The notes beneath the pieces are model-generated. The model did not search any database. It saw only the letters and a list, made by a program, of their open reading frames with translations, and was not told the DNA's origin. From the NCBI GenBank assembly GCA_033239005.1, contig BSQZ01000028.1:4082501-4146500 (forward strand): a stretch of DNA of 64,000 nucleotides, read 5' to 3'. Source of the DNA: Lamellibrachia satsuma (Eukaryota; Annelida; Polychaeta; Sabellida; Siboglinidae). Positions 31,187 to 42,520 of this stretch are shown here, piece after piece (the stretch's first letter is position 1; each line of letters begins with the position of its first letter). The position numbers and the translations under genes were made by a program.

Positions 31187-31717
31187 TTATCTTGATAGAA
31201 TATATTGACACTGCAGGTCAAGCTGTGTAAAACAAACCACATAGAATTTCAGTTCTTCCTGGTCACTGTCACTGAGGTCGCTGAAGCCTCCCAGTGCACG
31301 TTTCAGCAGTGCCCTGTCGTCTTGACATAGGTACAACATGAAATCCGGCAAGAGTACCTTATCAGATACCTCGTCTTCTCCATAGGCAATTTGGAGCAGG
31401 GTGCAACGACATAGCCGTGGAGGCACCTGATGCAACAACCCAACAGTGTGGCAAAGAAGACGACCAATTTGAATGAACTTCTCATCTACCCTTGATCGGT
31501 GTAGCGGCAGATACGGAATGGCATAATCTTCACCGGTGAAGTAGATCCAGAAAACTTCTGCCCAAGTCATTGTCAGAAATTCCTTTGTTAACCCTCCGAA
31601 GTCCAGGCCATCTTCTCCGATAAACGAAACTTTCAACCACTTTGTTAGAACTGTTGGGGAGTCATACACGTAGAAATGTGGAACAGGCTGAGGGAAACCT
31701 GTCAAAAGACGACGCAA
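31187..31717 (-). pseudogene. HECT-domain fragment, unit 1
   Basis: Contains KVSFIGEDGLDFGGLTKEFL, the conserved GE-x-G-x-D-x-GGL-x-x-EF motif of the HECT N-lobe, followed by IGRLLCHTVGLL and PPRLCRCTLLQ. It stops after about 125 further residues at DLQCQYILSR, without a C-lobe or its catalytic Cys. Its N-terminus is fused to retroelement sequence (RRLLTGFPQPVPHFYV) where units 2 and 3 have a longer HECT-type start. It lacks one Lys codon present in the other units. Alone it could not form a thioester, so an E3 function is unlikely. Confidence 0.7.
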
Positions 31718-31774
31718 TCTTCTTGGTCAAAACTGGTAATCATCAGGATGAACAGAAATAATTCGGAACGCCGA

Positions 31775-32567
31775 CTATATCTGCTTTAGCAATAAATCAT
31801 CCCTGGCCACTGACGTTAACAAGGAAATAAGATAATCATAATTCTCATACGACACAGAGCAGCATTCTTTTGGTATTCCAAAATTAACTGAATTCCCTTT
31901 CGGAAAGGACAGATCATGAATAATGCGAAACTTCCCTGGCTCTTTCTTTGGGATGAGACCTAAGGGTGAAACAACCAAATTAGGAAATGGCGGAGCTGAA
32001 AGGGGCCTGCAACACAACAGTTCCTTGTGAATCATTTCTGATGCGATAGACAGGTTAGCTATAATTGAAGGGTGATTACTTGGCACTGGTCTGTCAGTTA
32101 GGTCCCCATGGAATGGAATGCGGAAACCTACTGAAAAACCCCCACATATTTCCTGCACTAATCCGTGGTCAAAGCTACTTTCACTTAGGAGCCTGTACAG
32201 CTGATGCGTAAAGGTGTTGGGAGCCTGGGGTGGACGTTGGGGCTGGGCTGAATGTTTTGCTGTATAATGTGCTGCTGCATGGACACCGCTGCATAGACAC
32301 CGCTGCATGGACACCACTGCATGGACACCGCTGCATGGACACCGCTGCATGGACACCGCTGCATGTGGGACAGCTGTGAATGTAGGGACACTTTGGGTTT
32401 CTGCACTGACCCTGGGAAGCGAAGGAGTAGCAGTAGGGACAGCTGGCAAGAAAGGGCTGTTTCTTGGGAAAGGGCTGTCTCCTCACTGGGAAGATGGGAC
32501 TCTGGACAGCAGTAGACTGGCAGGTGACGAAAGAGAACAGTTCTTGATGTAGTTTATACCAAGGCAT
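31775..32567 (-). pseudogene. DIRS-like Gag C-terminus / RT N-terminus, unit 1
   Basis: One frame (32567-32181) has a zinc-knuckle-like CPYCYSFASQGQCRNPKCPYIH. An overlapping frame (32449-31775) carries PFHGDLTDRPVPSNHPSI, SPLGLIPKKEPGKFRIIHDLSFPKG and SYENYDYLISLL, the RT fingers of a DIRS-type element. It breaks at a stop where the palm KxDIxSAFR would begin. SAFRIISVHPDDYQF follows with another stop, then comes the HECT junction. The catalytic YxDD and everything after it are absent. A 14-bp array expands the linker inside both frames. Confidence 0.78.
32274..32357. repeat. 14-bp array inside unit 1 Gag/RT
   Basis: Six copies of gctgcatggacacc, with minor variants. Unit 2 has a single copy at the equivalent place (around 34770), so this array expanded after the duplication. 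Confidence 0.9.
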
Positions 32568-33084
32568 GGAATTATGTGCCTGCAGCGTGCGGAAATTTCT
32601 GTTTAACTTTTAACCCACTTTTTGCTACAAAGGTCACCTGAAACCTCTCCGTGTCGAGGTCAAAATTCTACGATTTATGTTCCACCGAATAGTGGGTTAA
32701 CCGTCGTACGAACGAATGACCTAACACTTTTATGTCGAACATTTCCTAGATCGAATTATCTCAAAAGCGGTTAAACAAACGATTAGGATGCAATCTAATC
32801 GCAAATTACAGTAGGATATAATATATATATCAAGTCATAAACACAACTCGGTATGTAAGACAAGTGGTCTACCTTTTTTCTGTGATAAATTTGAAGTGGG
32901 AAGATGTAATGGCGACACGTCTTTATATACACAGAAATTGTCACATGACTTGGCTTGCCGTGTATTACCGTAAACCTCAAATTTAGGAGTTGGGCGGCTG
33001 CCCACATAAAAGTCATTTGATGTGCATCATAATGTCATATTTGTACAGTCGATTACAAAACGTAAAATACATTATTATATTTGT

Positions 33085-33846
33085 TTATCTTGATAGAATA
33101 TATTGACACTGCAGGTCAAGCTGTGTAAAACAATCCACATAGAATTTCAGTTCTTCCTGGTCACTGTCACTGAGGTCGCTGAAGCCTCCCAGTGCACGTT
33201 TCAGCAGTGCCCTGTCGTCTTGACATAGGTACAACATGAAATCCGGCAAGAGTACCTTATCAGATACCTCGTCTTCTCCATAGGCAATTTGGAGCAGGGT
33301 GCAACGACATAGCCGTGGAGGCACCTGATGCAACAACCCAACAGTGTGGCAAAGAAGACGACCAATTTGAATGAACTTCTTCTCATCTACCCTTGATCGG
33401 TGTAGCGGCAGATACGGAATGGCATAATCTTCACCGGTGAAGTAGGTCCAGAAAACTTCTGCCCAAGTCATTGTTAGAAATTCCTTTGTTAACCCTCCGA
33501 AGTCCAGGCCATCTTCTCCGATAAACGAAACTTTCAACCACTTTGTCAGAACTGTTGGGGAGTCATACACATGTAGAAATGTGGACAGTATGTCATTCCT
33601 GTGAAGAATGACTTCTTCTTCCGTGTATTGAACAAGATCTGCGACTGATTGAAAGGCTGAAACAGTAGCCAATGAAATGGGTACATTCCTAGTCAAAGCG
33701 AGACATGTCAGCTCGATACGATTATTTTGCATAGCTAGTGAAATTTTTTCTGCCCAAACTGTAGGGTGGGTCTTACAGAGTAAAAATATATTGAACGTTT
33801 TTCTGTCAGACCCCCATTTCCATGTAACAAACAAAATGGCTACCAT
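33085..33846 (-). CDS. HECT N-lobe protein fragment, unit 2
   Basis: A 253-residue frame beginning MVAILFVTWKWGSDRK. It includes NRIELTCLALTRNVPISLA, VQYTEEEVILHRNDIL, then the HECT motif GEDGLDFGGLTKEFL and SRVDEKKFIQIGRLL. It ends DLQCQYILSR, with no C-lobe catalytic Cys. Nearly identical to the frame at 35511-36281. It may be a 3' portion of a host HECT-type ligase copied with element DNA, or a domain carried by the element. Whether it is expressed is unknown; the frame is undisrupted. Confidence 0.6.
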   Translation of the reverse strand: MVAILFVTWKWGSDRKTFNIFLLCKTHPTVWAEKISLAMQNNRIELTCLALTRNVPISLATVSAFQSVADLVQYTEEEVILHRNDILSTFLHVYDSPTVLTKWLKVSFIGEDGLDFGGLTKEFLTMTWAEVFWTYFTGEDYAIPYLPLHRSRVDEKKFIQIGRLLCHTVGLLHQVPPRLCRCTLLQIAYGEDEVSDKVLLPDFMLYLCQDDRALLKRALGGFSDLSDSDQEELKFYVDCFTQLDLQCQYILSR

Positions 33847-34019
33847 TTTGAACAGATATTAGCAAATTGAAAGTCATTCTTCAGCCCATAGTTCATCTTC
33901 TTGTTGTGGGTGCATCTCTGCCACTGGACCATGTGTTGTCCAATTGTGGTTTACACAGGTTCAGTTTAGGACATTTACAAAAATACAACAACAAAAACAT
34001 GCTCATTAAAGAAAATTGA

Positions 34020-34210
34020 TCTTCACCGGTGAAGTAGGTCCAGAAAACTTCTGCCCAAGTCATTGTCAGAAATTCCTTTGTTAACCCTCCGAAGTCCAGG
34101 CCATCTTCTCCGTTAAACGAAACTTTCAACCACTTTGTTAGAACTGTTGGGGAGTCATACACGTAGAAATGTGGAACAGGCTGAGGGAAACCTGTCAAAA
34201 GACGACGCAA
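34020..34210 (-). pseudogene. Partial HECT fragment fused to retroelement, unit 2
   Basis: Repeats the unit 1 junction (RRLLTGFPQPVPHFYV then YDSPTVLTKWLKVSF) but is cut after FWTYFTGED by the duplication spacer at about 34018. The motif reads SFNGEDGLDFGG here. Confidence 0.75.
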
Positions 34211-34289
34211 TCTTCTTGGTCAAAACTGGTAATCATCAGGATGAACAGAAATAATTCGGAACGCCGACTATATCTGCTTTAGCAATAAA

Positions 34290-34991
34290 TCATCCCTGGC
34301 CCACTGACGTTAACAAGGAAATAAGATAATCATAATTCTCATACGACACAGAGCAGCATTCTTTTGGTATTCCAAAATTAACTGAATTCCCTTTCGGAAA
34401 GGACAGATCATGAATAATGCAAAACTTCCCTGGCTCTTTCTTTGGGATGAGACCTAAGGGTGAAACAACCAAATTAGGAAATGGCGGAGCTGAAAGGGGC
34501 CTGCAACACAACAGTTCCTTGTGAATCATTTCTGATGCGATAGACAGGTTAGCTATAATTGAAGGGTGATTACTTGGCACTGGTCTGTCAGTTAGGTCCC
34601 CATGGAATGGAATGCGGAAACCTACTGAAAAACCCCCACATATTTCCTGCACTAATCCGTGGTCGTATCTACTTTCACTTAGGAGCCTGTACAGCTGATG
34701 CGTAAAGGTGTTGGGAGCCTGGGGTGGACGTTGGGGCTGGGCTGAATGTTTTGCTGTATAATGTGCTGCTGCATGGACACCGCTGCATGTGGGACAGCTG
34801 TGAATGTAGGGACACTTTGGGTTTCTGCACTGACCCTGGGAAGCGAAGGAGTAGCAGTAGGGACAGTTGGCAAGAAAGGGCTGTTTCTTGGGAAAGGGCC
34901 GTCTCCTCACTGGGAAGATGGGACTCTGGACATCAGTAGACTGGCAGGTGACGAAAGAGAACAGTTCTTGATGTAGTTTATACCAAGGCAT
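34290..34991 (-). pseudogene. DIRS-like Gag C-terminus / RT N-terminus, unit 2
   Basis: Here Gag and RT parts read in one 233-residue frame: VTCQSTDVQSPIFPVRR, CPYCYSFASQGQCRNPKCPYIH, then GGFSVGFRIPFHGDL and SPLGLIPKKEPGKF up to YLISLLTSVGQG. The single frame depends on having only one copy of the 14-bp repeat, so it may preserve the original linker. RT is truncated before the catalytic Asp residues. Confidence 0.78.
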
Positions 34992-35510
34992 GGAATTATG
35001 TGCCTGCAGCGTGCGGAAATTTCTGTTTAACTTTTAACCCGCTTTTCGCTACAAAGGTCACCTGAAACCTCTCCGTGTCGAGGTCGAAATCCAACGATTT
35101 ATGTTCCACCGAATAGTGGGTTAACCGTCGTACGAACGAATGACCTAACACTTTTATGTAGAACATTTCCTAGATCGAATTATCTCAAAAGCGGTTAAAC
35201 AAAGGATTAGGATGCAATCTAATCGCAAATTACAGTAGGATATAATATATATATATCAAGTCATAAACACAACTCAGTATGTAAGACAAGTGGTCTACCT
35301 TTTCTCTGTGATAAATTCGAAGTGGGAAGATGTAATGGCGACACGTCTTTATATACACAGAAATTGTCACATGACTTGGCTTGCCGTGTATTACCATAAA
35401 CCTCAAATTTAGGAGTTGGGCGGCTGCCCACATAAAAGTCATTTGATGTGCATCATAATGTCATATTTGTACAGTCGATTACAAAACGTAAAATACATTA
35501 TTATATTTGT

Positions 35511-36281
35511 TTATCTTGATAGAATATATTGACACTGCAGGTCAAGCTGTGTAAAACAATCCACATAGAATTTCAGTTCTTCCTGGTCACTGTCACTGAG
35601 GTCGCTGAAGCCTCCCAGTTCACATTTCAGCAGTGCCCTGTCGTCTTGACATAGGTACAACATGAAATCCGGCAAGAGTACCTTATCAGATACCTCGTCT
35701 TCTCCATAGGCAATTTGGAGCAGGGTGCAACGACATAGCCGTGGAGGCACCTGATGCAACAACCCAACAGTGTGGCAAAGAAGACGACCAATTTGAATGA
35801 ACTTCTTCTCATCTACCCTTGATCTGTGTAGCGGCAGATACGGAATGGCATAGTCTTCACCGGTGAAGTAGGTCCAGAAAACTTCTGCCCAAGTCATTGT
35901 CAGAAATTCCTTTGTTAACCCTCCGAAGTCCAGGCCATCTTCTCCGATAAACGAAACTTTCAACCACTTTGTTAGGACTGTTGGGGAGTCATACACATGT
36001 AGAAATGTGGACGGTATGTCATTCCTGTGAAGAATGACTTCTTCTTCCGTGTATTGAACAAGATCTGCGACTGAGTGAAAGGCTGAAACAGTAGCCAATG
36101 AAATGGATACATTCCTAGTCAAAGTGAGACATGGCAGCTCGATACGATTATTTTGCATAGCTAGTGCAATTTTTTCTGCCCAAACTGTAGGGTGGCTCTT
36201 ACAGAGTAAAAATATGTTGAACGTTTTTCTGTCAGACCCCCATTTCCATGTAACAAACAAAATGGCCACCATTTTGAACAA
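35511..36281 (-). CDS. HECT N-lobe protein fragment, unit 3
   Basis: A 256-residue frame starting MFKMVAILFVTWKWGSD, nearly identical to unit 2's, with substitutions such as CELGGFSDLS for RALGGFSDLS. It has the same N-lobe motif (GEDGLDFGGL), the same end at DLQCQYILSR and again no catalytic C-lobe. Conservation of an open frame between two copies may only reflect recent duplication. Confidence 0.6.
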   Translation of the reverse strand: MFKMVAILFVTWKWGSDRKTFNIFLLCKSHPTVWAEKIALAMQNNRIELPCLTLTRNVSISLATVSAFHSVADLVQYTEEEVILHRNDIPSTFLHVYDSPTVLTKWLKVSFIGEDGLDFGGLTKEFLTMTWAEVFWTYFTGEDYAIPYLPLHRSRVDEKKFIQIGRLLCHTVGLLHQVPPRLCRCTLLQIAYGEDEVSDKVLLPDFMLYLCQDDRALLKCELGGFSDLSDSDQEELKFYVDCFTQLDLQCQYILSR

Positions 36282-36440
36282 ATATTAGCAAATTGAAAGT
36301 CATTTTTAAGCCCATAGTTCATCTTCTTGTTGTGGGTGCATCTCTGCCACTGGACCATGTGTTGTCCAATTGTGGTTTACACAGGTTCAGTTTAGGACAG
36401 TTACAAAAATGCAACAACAAAAACATGCTCATTAAAGAAA

Positions 36441-37180
36441 AGCTTCATAAAGTGCTTTACTTTCAGTACTAGCATAATTATCTTATTCTTATACATATAT
36501 TATTAACACTTTATCACAAATGTTTTGATGTTAGTATATATATTCGTATATTTATTTGTGTAATTTATTCTATAATAATACTTAATAAATAAGCGTCATC
36601 TCTTACTTGTACCTAAATGAATATATTTAAATACATTAATTTCAATTGTTTACTCCCGCCATATCCTACTGATCCTGTGCTCAGTCCATTCGGTGCTTCC
36701 TGCCACCATCCCGATCCTACATAGTTTCGGGCAGCATCTGAAATATTAACATAATATTGTAACTTCTCTGAAGAAATTCAATTGTTAACATTTAGTAAAC
36801 TTTATGCAGGTGGCTTGATATCATGACAGCATGGCGAGGGATAAGGACAGCGAAAGTTGTCTTCTGATGCAGAGGCATAGCCAGGGTTTTGAAAAGGAGG
36901 ACCCAGCTGAAAAACGAGGTGATGACTGAAAGAGAGTGCCTGGTGGTCCAACCCTGGCTACACCGTGTCATCTTTCCACAAATGTGACTGCTCATGACAT
37001 CCGTGATTCTCATAAGTATAAACAAATATTAGAGGGAGAAATAAAGTAAAAGCAGTGCTAATTAAACATGTTGAAATAAATGATCGCTTACTGAAAATTA
37101 CTTCCCAGGGCATCTGAAACAAACAATTTTCAAGACCAGCTAAAAGGCTACTAGCCTAGAAGAGCTGAAGAAGATGTATG

Positions 37181-37249
<69 letters not shown>

Positions 37250-37860
37250 CTATGAAAGCATTATAGGCATCATTGATACAAACACTTCAAAAAGCATGTG
37301 TACATAAAGATTTGAAATAAATAATCCTTGACCAGGTAGCCAAAGGAAATAACTTTTTTTCTGGTGGTCATCTTCTTACGAGTGTCATCATCACATTCAA
37401 ATGTCCATAGGTCTATTCACTCGAGCCAGGCGCATGTCTTCAGGTCGAATTCTGCAAGGCGACAAATGTCCTTGGGTTACCATCATATGGCTTTTCAATA
37501 AAGCTTCCGAGAAGACGAATGCAGGTAATGAAATAAAGTCAAAGCAATGTAAGTTAACCAGACGTCTTGATACAAACGTGTCTTAAATAAATAGAGTTAT
37601 GAAGCCCACTGCACTGCTCACACAGGAAGAAATTCTGTTGCTAAGCAGTCTGGGTGGTGGTTGAGCGAAGAAGCCTCCTTGTATGCTGTGTCGTTCTTGT
37701 CTGGTGCTGAGCTGGGTTGCTCTAGTCGTTTGCTGCAGGACACCGGACAGCAAAACCTGAGGGTCTGCATTGAGGTCTGAGGCGCTGTAGGTGTCGCACA
37801 GGCAAAGGAAATGTAGGCGAGAGGGCCGAGCAGGTGAGATGGATGTTGACTCATGAGGGT
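36441..37860. other. No gene; contains a (TA)n tract at 37172-37246
   Basis: AT-rich DNA, with a microsatellite of about 70 bp of TA/TG at 37172-37246. No protein-like frame of note. Confidence 0.55.
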
Positions 37861-38045
37861 AACTGGTGGTGCTGGCGACTCCATCTCTCCGTGTGCCTCT
37901 TTAATGACATCTAGTGCGGTTGGAGTATCGGTATAGACACACTCGATCTGTGGAAAAAACAAATGCAATTAAAGACATGTTCAAATGACTATCAACCGGG
38001 TTCATGACACAACATGGTGTGTATAGTATGTGTCGTAGTGTCACG

Positions 38046-38530
38046 CTAGTATTGTGTGGACCATCTGGCATTCATCGTACTGGCGACCTGTCTCAACATG
38101 TCAACGACCGTACTGTTAGGTGGTGCTTCATAATCTGATTCATTGATAGACCATTGCATAACGTGTACGACTGCATGTATTACATGACGCTCAATGTTCG
38201 TGTCTACTGCATTCGTGAGTTCGTGATTGTCGATAATGTCAACACTTTGACTGGCTAGCGCCTCTGACACTCGCGAGATAATTCTGCACATTGTTGACTG
38301 ATGCACCTGGAAATAGCCCATGTCTCCTAATGTCACTTGAAATGTCACTTGAAATGATCCAGTTGCATAAAATGAAAGTGCTAACAGAACCTGTACATGC
38401 GCAGAAATAACAAAATGTCTCCTAGTAGGAGGAGCAAGATCAAGATAATTATGTCCAAAACTGTTGCCTTTCTAAATCTTCTAATGAATTGTTCCTCGTC
38501 AAAGAGACGAAACAGATCTTCACGGTCACG
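38046..38530 (-). pseudogene. Harbinger transposase N-terminal fragment, array unit 1
   Basis: Encodes, across a frameshift, LFDEEQFIRRFRKATVLD, then LALSFYATGSFQVT and LGDMGYFQVHQSTMCRIISRVSEAL. This is the helix-turn-helix region before the DDE domain of PIF/Harbinger transposases. The DDE domain is absent; the frame ends RRVASTMNARW-like. The motif TFQVTLGDM here carries a short 12-bp duplication. Confidence 0.75.
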
Positions 38531-38955
38531 CAGTAAATGCTGCACCCGAATCGCCTGAATCCGCTCTCTACTACACTACTCTACTTCTATATGATGTATG
38601 AACTGTTGTATTTCTATAGCTACACTACATTGTATATCTTCACTAATAATGGCTACATAATGGACCTACACAAACCAATACTTATACTTGGATATATTAA
38701 CTATGTGTACATCATATTATAATAATACACTTCTACTAATTTTATATTATTGCTACAATTGAATAACAGCATAAATTGAACAATAATTCTCTTCTACTAT
38801 TCCTACATGATGAACTTCTATTACTATATTGTAATTATAATAAATACATAGAATGTTATATTAAAGTGTTACATTACTTCTAAGAATACATATACAGTGT
38901 ATATATTAACATCTATATTTCTGTGTAATAAAAAAAAAGTTATGTAAAGACTATT

Positions 38956-39414
38956 TTATTTTAGCTGTTCCACTGCCGTTAGTATGTCAAATCTCCAATT
39001 GACAATGTCCTGTTTCAGACTCCAGTGGTTCACCACATCAGCCAGAATGTTTTTTGGTGGTTTCCCCGATCGCCGACTTTCAATGTTTATAAAAAGCGCA
39101 AGTTCACAATCTATGGCCTGTTCCATTTCTTGCCATTCTCGCTCGGCTATGAACGACTTCGTTGTTGTTGGTGGCGCTGACTGTGGCAATTGATTCCAGC
39201 AGCATACCTTCATGGCGGTAGAATTACAATTACACGTTAAATCACCACGCTGTTCAGATTGATGAGGAGAGAAATTGTTTCGGGAGTAACACACGTGGGA
39301 TAAACTTTGGGTTGGTGCCGGCGACTCCATCTCTCCGTGTGCCTCTTTAATGGCATCTAGTGCAGTTGGAGTATCGGTATAGACACATTCGATCTGTTGA
39401 AAAAACAAATGCAA
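38956..39414 (-). pseudogene. Exon-like pieces, array unit 2
   Basis: IECVYTDTPTALDAIKEAHG and, further on, KSFIAEREWQEMEQAIDCEL with SGKPPKNILADVVNHWSLK. Both recur in every array unit and in copies at 54.7 and 59.5 kb. The second piece looks like the end of a Harbinger accessory (Myb/SANT or MADF-like) protein but I cannot identify the domain firmly. Confidence 0.45.
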
Positions 39415-39491
39415 TTAAAGACATGTTCAAATCACTATCCACCGTGTTCATGACGCAACATGGTGTGTATAGTATGTGTCGTAGTGTCACG

Positions 39492-39970
39492 CTAGTATTG
39501 TGTGGACCATCTGGCATTCATCGTACTGGCGACCCGTCTCAACATGTCAACGACCGTACTGTTAGGTGGTGCTTCATAATCTGATTCATTGATAGACCAT
39601 TGCATGACGTGTACGACTGCATGTATTACATGATGCTCAATGTTCATGTCTACTGCATTCGTGAGTTCGTGATTGTCGATAATGTCAACACTTTGACGGG
39701 CTAGCGCCTCTGACACTCGCCAGATAATTCTGCACATTGTTGACTGATGCACCTGGAAATAGCCCATGTCTCCTAATGTCACTTGAAATGATCCAGTTGC
39801 ATAAAATGAAAGTGCTAACAGAACCTGTACATGCGCAGAAATAACAAAATGTCTCCTAGTAGGAGGAACAAGATCAAGATAATTATGTCCAAAACTGTTG
39901 CCTTTCTAAATCTTCTAATGAATTGTTCCTCGTCAAAGAGACGAAACAGATCTTCACGGTCACGCAGTAA
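39492..39970 (-). pseudogene. Harbinger transposase N-terminal fragment, array unit 2
   Basis: Same content as the first array unit (LGDMGYFQVHQSTMCRIIWR) with a few substitutions; no DDE domain. Confidence 0.75.
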
Positions 39971-40388
39971 ATGCTGCACCCGAATCGCCTGAATCCGCTC
40001 TCTACTACACTACTCTACTTCTATATGATGTATGAACTGTTGTATTTCTATAGCTACACTACATTGTATATCTTCACTAATAATGGCTACATAATGGACC
40101 TACACAAACCAATACTTATACTTGGATATATTAACTATGTGTACATCATATTATAATAATACACTTCTACTAATTTGATATTATTGCTACAATTGAATAA
40201 CAGCATAAATTGAACAATAATTCTCTTCTACTATTCCTACATGATGAACTTCTATTACTATATTGTAATTATAATAAATACATAGAATGTTATATTAAAG
40301 TGTTACATTACTTCTAAGAATACATATACAGTGTATATATTAACGTCTATATTTCTGTATAATAAAAAAAAGTAATGTAAAGACTATT

Positions 40389-40646
40389 TTATTTTAGCTG
40401 TTCCACTGCCGTTAGTATGTCAAATCTCCAATTGACAATGTCCTGTTTCAGACTCCAGTGGTTCACCACATCAGCCAGAATGTTTTTTGGTGGTTTCCCC
40501 GATCGCCGACTTTCAATGTTTATAAAAAGCGCAAGTTCACAATCTATGGCCTGTTCCATTTCTTGCCATTCTCGCTCGGCTATGAACGACTTCGTTGTTG
40601 TTGGTGGCGCTGACTGTGGCAATTGATTCCAGCAGCATACCTTCAT
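40389..40646 (-). pseudogene. Exon-like piece, array unit 3
   Basis: Identical in protein sequence to the corresponding 38956-39213 piece (KVCCWNQLPQSAPPTTTKSF onward). Confidence 0.45.
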
Positions 40647-40924
40647 GGCGGTAGAATTACAATTACACGTTAAATCACCACGCTGTTCAGATTGATGAGG
40701 AGAGAAATTGTTTCAGGAGTAACACACATGGGATAAACTTTGGGGTGGTGCCGGCGACTCCATCTCTCCGTGTGCCTTTTTAATGGCATCTAGTGTGGTT
40801 GGAGTATCGGTATAGACACATTCGATCTGTGGAAAAAACAAATGCAATTAAAGACATGTTCAAATCACTATCCACCGTGTTCATGACGCAACATGGTGTG
40901 TATAGTATGTGTCGTAGTGTCATG

Positions 40925-41415
40925 CTAGTATTGTGTGGACCATCTGGCATTCATCGTACTGGCGACCCGTCTCAACATGTCAACGACCATACTGTTAGGT
41001 GGTGCTTCATAATCTGATTCATTGATAGGCCATTGCATAACGCGTACGACTGCATGTATTACATGACGCTCAATGTTCATGTCTACTGCATTCGTGAGTT
41101 CGTGATTGTCGATAATGTCAACACTTTGACTGGCTAGCGCCTCTGACACTCGCCAGATAATTCTGCACATTGTTGACTGATGCACCTGGAAATAGCCCAT
41201 GTCTCCTAATGTCACTTGAAATGTCACTTGAAATGATCCAGTTGCATAAAATGAAAGTGCTAACAGAACCTGTACATGCGCAGAAATAACAAAATGTCTC
41301 CTAGTAGGAGGAGCAAGATCAAGATAATTATGTCCAAAACTGTTGCCTTTCTAAATCTTCTAATGAATTGTTCCTCGTCAAAGAGACGAAACAGATCTTC
41401 ACGGTCACGCAGTAA
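40925..41415 (-). pseudogene. Harbinger transposase N-terminal fragment, array unit 3
   Basis: Third array copy of the same fragment, again followed on its 5' side by the AT-rich block instead of a transposase start. Confidence 0.75.
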
Positions 41416-41832
41416 ATGCTGCACCCGAATCGCCTGAATCCGCTCTCTACTACACTACTCTACTTCTATATGATGTATGAACTGTTGTATTTCTATAGCT
41501 ACACTACATTGTATATCTTCACTAATAATGGCTACATAATGGACCTACACAAACCAATACTTATACTTGGATATATTAACTATGTGTACATCATATTATA
41601 ATAATACACTTCTACTAATTTGATATTATTGCTACAATTGAATAACAGCATAAATTGAACAATAATTCTCTTCTACTATTCCTACATGATGAACTTCTAT
41701 TACTATATTGTAATTATAATAAATACATAGAATGTTATATTAAAGTGTTACATTACTTCTAAGAATACATATACAGTGTATATATTAACGTCTATATTTC
41801 TGTGTAATAAAAAAAGTTATGTAAAGACTATT

Positions 41833-42375
41833 TTATTTTAGCTGTTCCACTGCCGTTAGTATGTCAAATCTCCAATTGACAATGTCCTGCTTCAGACTCC
41901 AGTGGTTCACCACATCTGCCAGAATGTTTTTTGGTGGTTTCCCCGATCGCCGACTTTCAATGTTTATAAAGTGCGCAAGTTCACAATCTATGGCCTGCTC
42001 CATTTCTTGCCATTCTCGCTCGGCTATTAATGACTTCGTTGTTGTTGGTGGCGCTGATGGTGGCGATTGATTCCAGCAGCATACCTTCATGGCGGTAGAA
42101 TCACCACGCTGTTCAGATTGACGAGGAGAGCGTGCTGATTCCACGTGTAATTGTTTCGGGAGTATCACACGTGGGATAAACTTTAGTATTGGTGCCGGCG
42201 ACTCCATCTCTCCGTATGCCTTTTTAATGGAGTATCGGTATAGACACACTCGATCTGTGGAAAAAACAAATGCAATTAAAGACATGTTCAAATCACTTTC
42301 CACCGTGTTCATGACACAACATGGTGTGTATGACATCGCCTCGTCGCATCTGACTTGTCCAATCACAAGTAACAC
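41833..42375 (-). pseudogene. Exon-like piece, last partial array unit
   Basis: Carries REWQEMEQAIDCELAHFINI and SGKPPKNILADVV, with a variant upstream part (VESARSPRQSEQRGDSTAMK) also found at 54.9 kb. It is therefore closer to the dispersed copy than to the inner array units. Confidence 0.45.
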
Positions 42376-42520
42376 GCGTCAAAAAAATACATCCTACTAG
42401 GTTGACAGATGATGACAATTTTCATCTAATAAAACTTTTTCATGAGCATGAAAGTTTGTGGAATGTAAGTTCTGCGAATTACCACCAAAAAAAGAAGAAA
42501 AAAAAGAGCACCGCCAGACA

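Larger units (their letters stand above)
30767..36440 (-). repeat. Segmental duplication: three units of retroelement fragment plus HECT domain
   Basis: A shared start (aaattacagtaggatataat) occurs at 30899, 32803 and 35227. Unit 1 (30899-32802) has HECT then RT/Gag. Unit 2 (32803-35226) has a longer HECT, a spacer, a partial HECT, then RT/Gag. Unit 3 (35227-36440) has the long HECT and spacer only. A 132-bp RT scrap (30767-30898) precedes unit 1. Units are nearly identical over long stretches, implying recent duplication. Confidence 0.9.
37861..42305 (-). repeat. Tandem array of about 1.43-kb Harbinger-derived units
   Basis: Anchor sequences recur with periods of 1433 and 1444 bp (for example tgttccactgccgttagta near 38964, 40398 and 41841; atgctgcacccgaatcgcc at 38537, 39971 and 41416). 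There are two complete units (38952-40386, 40387-41828), a left partial unit (37861-38951) and a right partial unit (41829-42305). Each has, on the minus strand, a transposase N-terminal fragment, two short exon-like pieces and an AT-rich block of about 400 bp. Copies are almost identical. Confidence 0.92.

Noticed and set aside
38537..38722. 61-residue Tyr/Leu-rich frame repeated at 39971 and 41416
   Set aside because: AT-rich block of the array unit; identical copies reflect duplication and the composition is low complexity.
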